Part shown: positions 61,516 through 64,000 of the stretch, one piece after another
Layout: the number at the start of each line of letters is the position of its first letter
Position numbering within the stretch: the stretch's first letter is position 1
Origin: UBA2336 sp965227265
GTDB taxonomy: Bacteria > Bacteroidota > Bacteroidia > Cytophagales > Cyclobacteriaceae
Length of the DNA: 64,000 nt
Direction of reading: 5' to 3'
NCBI GenBank assembly: GCA_965227265.1
Contig: OZ245738.1
Span: 3,906,001 to 3,970,000 of the forward strand
Notes under the pieces: generated by a model
The model's input: only the letters and a program-made list of their open reading frames with translations
What the model was told of the DNA's origin: nothing
Databases searched by the model: none
Translations under genes and position numbers: made by a program

Positions 61516-61983
61516 ATGAAAAAACATGTTTTAATGATGATGGCTGTATGCCTGCTGGTATTGCCAACCATGGCCAACGATTTGGCAGAACAATTGTGTG
61601 CCGATGAAGTATTTGTTTCGATGGTAACAGAAACCGGACAAGTAGTGAAACACGCGCAGTCTTTGAACTCAAGTGAGCGTGAAGCGTATTTTAGCTCGGC
61701 AGAGTTTGCGTGTTTTAGTGAAAGGTTTGCGCAACACAAAGAATACCTTTCAGCAACGTTTGACCTGTTTGAACGTGCTGATCGTGAGGTCGTAATTACT
61801 AAGGCTATAAACAGTCTTGCTAAGCAACAAGATCCACGGTATTGCGAAATGTATTATGCATTTTTGTTACAGAGCTGCTATAATATTCCTGGAGGATATA
61901 ATCCACAATGGCAGGCACAATGCTTTACCAATGCTCAGGCATGGTATAATAACTGTATGGGCACAGGTGGTCCGGTAGATTGA
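61516..61983 (+). CDS. Secreted Cys-containing hypothetical protein
   Basis: 155 aa with a signal peptide (VLMMMAVCLLVLPTMA). The mature part is helical with cysteines at 28, 66, 109, 120, 136 and 147 (counted by eye), and an aromatic Gly/Asn-rich C terminus (NIPGGYNPQWQAQC). Disulfides in the periplasm are likely. No family recognised. A terminator follows 65 bp downstream. Confidence 0.6.
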   Translation: MKKHVLMMMAVCLLVLPTMANDLAEQLCADEVFVSMVTETGQVVKHAQSLNSSEREAYFSSAEFACFSERFAQHKEYLSATFDLFERADREVVITKAINSLAKQQDPRYCEMYYAFLLQSCYNIPGGYNPQWQAQCFTNAQAWYNNCMGTGGPVD

Positions 61984-62048
61984 AATAAAGGAATCCATTT
62001 GAATACACTTATAATGCTTCAGCCATCGTAGTGTGATTCTGATAAAAT

Positions 62049-62079
62049 AAAAGCCCGATCAATAGATCGGGCTTTTTTT
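62049..62079 (+). terminator. Bidirectional intrinsic terminator
   Basis: AGCCCGATC pairs with GATCGGGCT around AATA, then T7; an A-run lies on the other side. It separates the convergent hypothetical gene and nrdA. Confidence 0.88.
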
Positions 62080-62097
62080 ATATTAAGCTGCTGGCGA

Positions 62098-64000
62098 TTA
62101 ACTACCGCAAGCTTCGCATGAATCCGGATCATCCAGCGAACAGGCCATGTCTGCACGATTCTGATCGTATTGGAATGTTTGCTGTGTTTCAGAAACGGTA
62201 ACAACTTGTTGTACCGCTGCTACAGTCTCAGCAACACCGATTGATTTCTTTTCCACAATAGCAGGAGTTTGCTGCATCGCAGTTTTATCAAGCGTAAACT
62301 GGATTGCATCGGCTGCAGCCTGAGTTCTCAGGTAATACATACCGGTTTTCAATCCTTTCTTCCAGGCGTAGAAGTGCATGGAAGTAAGCTTACCGAAGTT
62401 CGGATCTTTCAGGTGAATGTTCAGGCTTTGTGACTGGCAGATGTATGCGCCACGGTCAGCTGACATATCAATGATTGCTTTCTGAGAAATTTCCCAAACA
62501 GTTTTGTAGATATCCTTGATGTTTTGTGGAACTTCAGGAATAGCTTGTACCGAACCATTTGTTGCGATCAATTTCTGACGCATGTTCTCATTCCACAAGC
62601 CAAGCTCGATCAGGTCTTTCATCAAATGCTTGTTAGCGATGATGAATTCACCAGATAAAGTTCTGCGAGTATAAATGTTTGAAGTGTATGGCTCAAAGCA
62701 TTCGTTGTTACCAAGGATTTGAGACGTAGAAGCTGTTGGCATTGGAGCAACCAATAATGAGTTGCGTACACCGTGCTTCTTAACATCCTGCTTCAATTTT
62801 TCCCAATTGTAGCGGCCACTCTTTGGAGTAACATTCCACATGTCAAACTGGAAGATCCCTTTTGATGTTGGTGAGCCTTTGAATGTTTCGTAAGCACCAT
62901 CTTTCTGCGCAAGCTCCATCGATGCTTCCATGGAAGCGAAATAGATCGTTTCGAAGATGTCTTCATTCAAGGCACGCGCTTCGTCTGAATCAAACGGCAT
63001 GCGCAGCATGATGAATGTATCGGCCAAACCTTGCACACCTAGTCCAATTGGACGGTGACGCATGTTCGAATTCTTAGCTTCAATAACCGGATAGTAATTA
63101 ACATCGATAACCTTGTTCAGGTTACGGGTAATCACTTTGGTGATCTCGTATAAACGAGCATGATCAAATGCACCTTCTTCCGTTACGAATTTATTCAAGG
63201 CGATTGAGGCCAGGTTACAAACTGCTACTTCATCTTTCGCTGTGTATTCGATGATCTCGGTACACAGGTTACTTGACTTAATCGTACCTAAGTTCTTCTG
63301 GTTCGATTTGCGGTTAGCCGCATCTTTATAAAGAATGTAAGGCGTACCGGTTTCGATTTGGGATTCAAGAATCTCAAACCAAAGGTCCTGAGCTTTTATC
63401 TGTCTGCGGAACTTGCCTTCTTTTTCGTATTTCTCGTACAAGCGCTCGAAATCTTCACCCCAAACTTCTGCAAGTCCTGGAGCTTCGTTCGGGCAGAACA
63501 ATGACCACATTTCGTTGTTCTCTACACGCTTCATGAACAAATCAGAAATCCACATTGCATAGAATAGATCGCGTGCGCGCATCTCTTCTTTACCGTGGTT
63601 TTTCTTCAACGCCAGGAAATCAAACACATCGGCATGCCATGGTTCGAGGTAGATCGCAAAGCTTCCCTTACGCTTACCACCGCCCTGGTCAACATAACGT
63701 GCAGTCATGTCAAAGTTCCGGAGCATTGGCACGATACCATTTGAGGTACCACCTGTTCCTTTAATGTATGATCCTTTCGCGCGAACGTTATGGATGCTGA
63801 GTCCGATACCGCCAGCCGATTGTGAAATTTTAGCGCATTGTTTTAATGTATCGTAGATACCATCAATGCTGTCGTCCTGCATAGTTAACAGGAAGCAGGA
63901 TGATAACTGAGGCTTAGGAGTTCCAGCATTGAACAACGTTGGCGTTGCATGCGTGAACCATTTCTCAGATAGTAAGTTATAAGTCTCGATTGCAGCCGGA
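62098..64000 (-). CDS. nrdA: Ribonucleotide reductase class I/II large subunit (partial, 5' end off window)
   Basis: At least 634 residues to the right edge, the frame being open through 64000. Signatures: SSCFLL (first redox Cys), AGGIGLSIHNVRAKG, GGGKRKGSFAIYLEPWH, CNLASIALNKF, NNECFEPYTSN (catalytic Cys and Glu) and the C-terminal CEACGS Cys pair that accepts electrons from thioredoxin or glutaredoxin. It reduces ribonucleotides to deoxyribonucleotides with a partner subunit. The TTG at 63936 is internal (LFNAGTP context), not a start. Confidence 0.95.
   Translation of the reverse strand, partial: PAAIETYNLLSEKWFTHATPTLFNAGTPKPQLSSCFLLTMQDDSIDGIYDTLKQCAKISQSAGGIGLSIHNVRAKGSYIKGTGGTSNGIVPMLRNFDMTARYVDQGGGKRKGSFAIYLEPWHADVFDFLALKKNHGKEEMRARDLFYAMWISDLFMKRVENNEMWSLFCPNEAPGLAEVWGEDFERLYEKYEKEGKFRRQIKAQDLWFEILESQIETGTPYILYKDAANRKSNQKNLGTIKSSNLCTEIIEYTAKDEVAVCNLASIALNKFVTEEGAFDHARLYEITKVITRNLNKVIDVNYYPVIEAKNSNMRHRPIGLGVQGLADTFIMLRMPFDSDEARALNEDIFETIYFASMEASMELAQKDGAYETFKGSPTSKGIFQFDMWNVTPKSGRYNWEKLKQDVKKHGVRNSLLVAPMPTASTSQILGNNECFEPYTSNIYTRRTLSGEFIIANKHLMKDLIELGLWNENMRQKLIATNGSVQAIPEVPQNIKDIYKTVWEISQKAIIDMSADRGAYICQSQSLNIHLKDPNFGKLTSMHFYAWKKGLKTGMYYLRTQAAADAIQFTLDKTAMQQTPAIVEKKSIGVAETVAAVQQVVTVSETQQTFQYDQNRADMACSLDDPDSCEACGS

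Overview
The window looks like chromosomal core sequence from a Bacteroidota bacterium, most likely of the Cytophagales. The signs are SusC-like TonB-dependent receptors and carboxypeptidase-regulatory-like domains, DUF5686, BatD, DUF3127, DUF4230 and DUF2846 proteins, LytS/LytTR signalling, ECF sigma factors with membrane or zinc anti-sigma partners, a UbiA/PurN pair, and repeated upstream boxes matching the Bacteroidota -7 element TAnnTTTG. I see no prophage, transposase, CRISPR array, or restriction or known defence system. Gene density is high and most intergenic gaps are short. The taxonomic call is an inference from gene content.

Layout. 1-9.9 kb: tRNA-Ser(UGA), a secreted repeat protein, an alkyltransferase-like DNA repair protein, a sodium:solute symporter, clpS-recR, an aspartate-type aminotransferase, an XRE-like regulator and several envelope proteins. 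10-18.3 kb: a LytS/LytTR two-component pair, DUF4230 and DUF885 proteins, a nucleoside permease, an ECF sigma factor overlapping a TonB-like membrane protein, then a 545-bp gene-free stretch that folds into a large predicted RNA ending in an intrinsic terminator. 18.3-26.4 kb: ECF sigma/zinc anti-sigma/gmk/nadD packed with overlapping ends, a DUF5686 outer-membrane protein, an amidohydrolase, and mnmH-selD for tRNA selenouridine. 26.5-32.7 kb: a beta-lactamase-fold lipoprotein, small envelope proteins, an inverted-repeat-flanked lipoprotein gene, the pyrH-frr operon, and a biotin carrier protein. 32.8-40.8 kb: a TPP riboswitch driving a TonB-dependent receptor, UbiA prenyltransferase, purN, a thioesterase, a bile-acid-type symporter and homogentisate dioxygenase. 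40.8-47.5 kb: a C-terminal processing protease, a hemerythrin-like protein, ruvX, def, and an aminotransferase/omega-amidase pair. 47.6-64 kb: an S9 peptidase, an Nfu-type Fe-S scaffold, a DAACS transporter, aroC, batD, queG, ruvB, a ZIP transporter, acs, a DUF3127 protein with an SSB-like C-terminal tip, and nrdA running off the right edge.

How genes work together. Housekeeping groups are nucleotide supply (gmk, nadD, pyrH, purN, nrdA), translation and protein maturation (frr, def, clpS, tRNA-Ser), recombination and repair (recR, ruvX, ruvB, ATL) and tRNA modification (mnmH-selD, queG). Envelope functions dominate the rest. The most interesting non-coding content is the predicted RNA at 17823-18282. 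It has a closing stem, three long hairpins and two possible long-range pseudoknots, and it matches no RNA family I can name. Also notable are several TAnnTTTG boxes placed only 4-9 nt before start codons, suggesting leaderless or near-leaderless mRNAs, and several families of intergenic inverted repeats. All structure and function calls were made by reading; no searches or folding programs were run.
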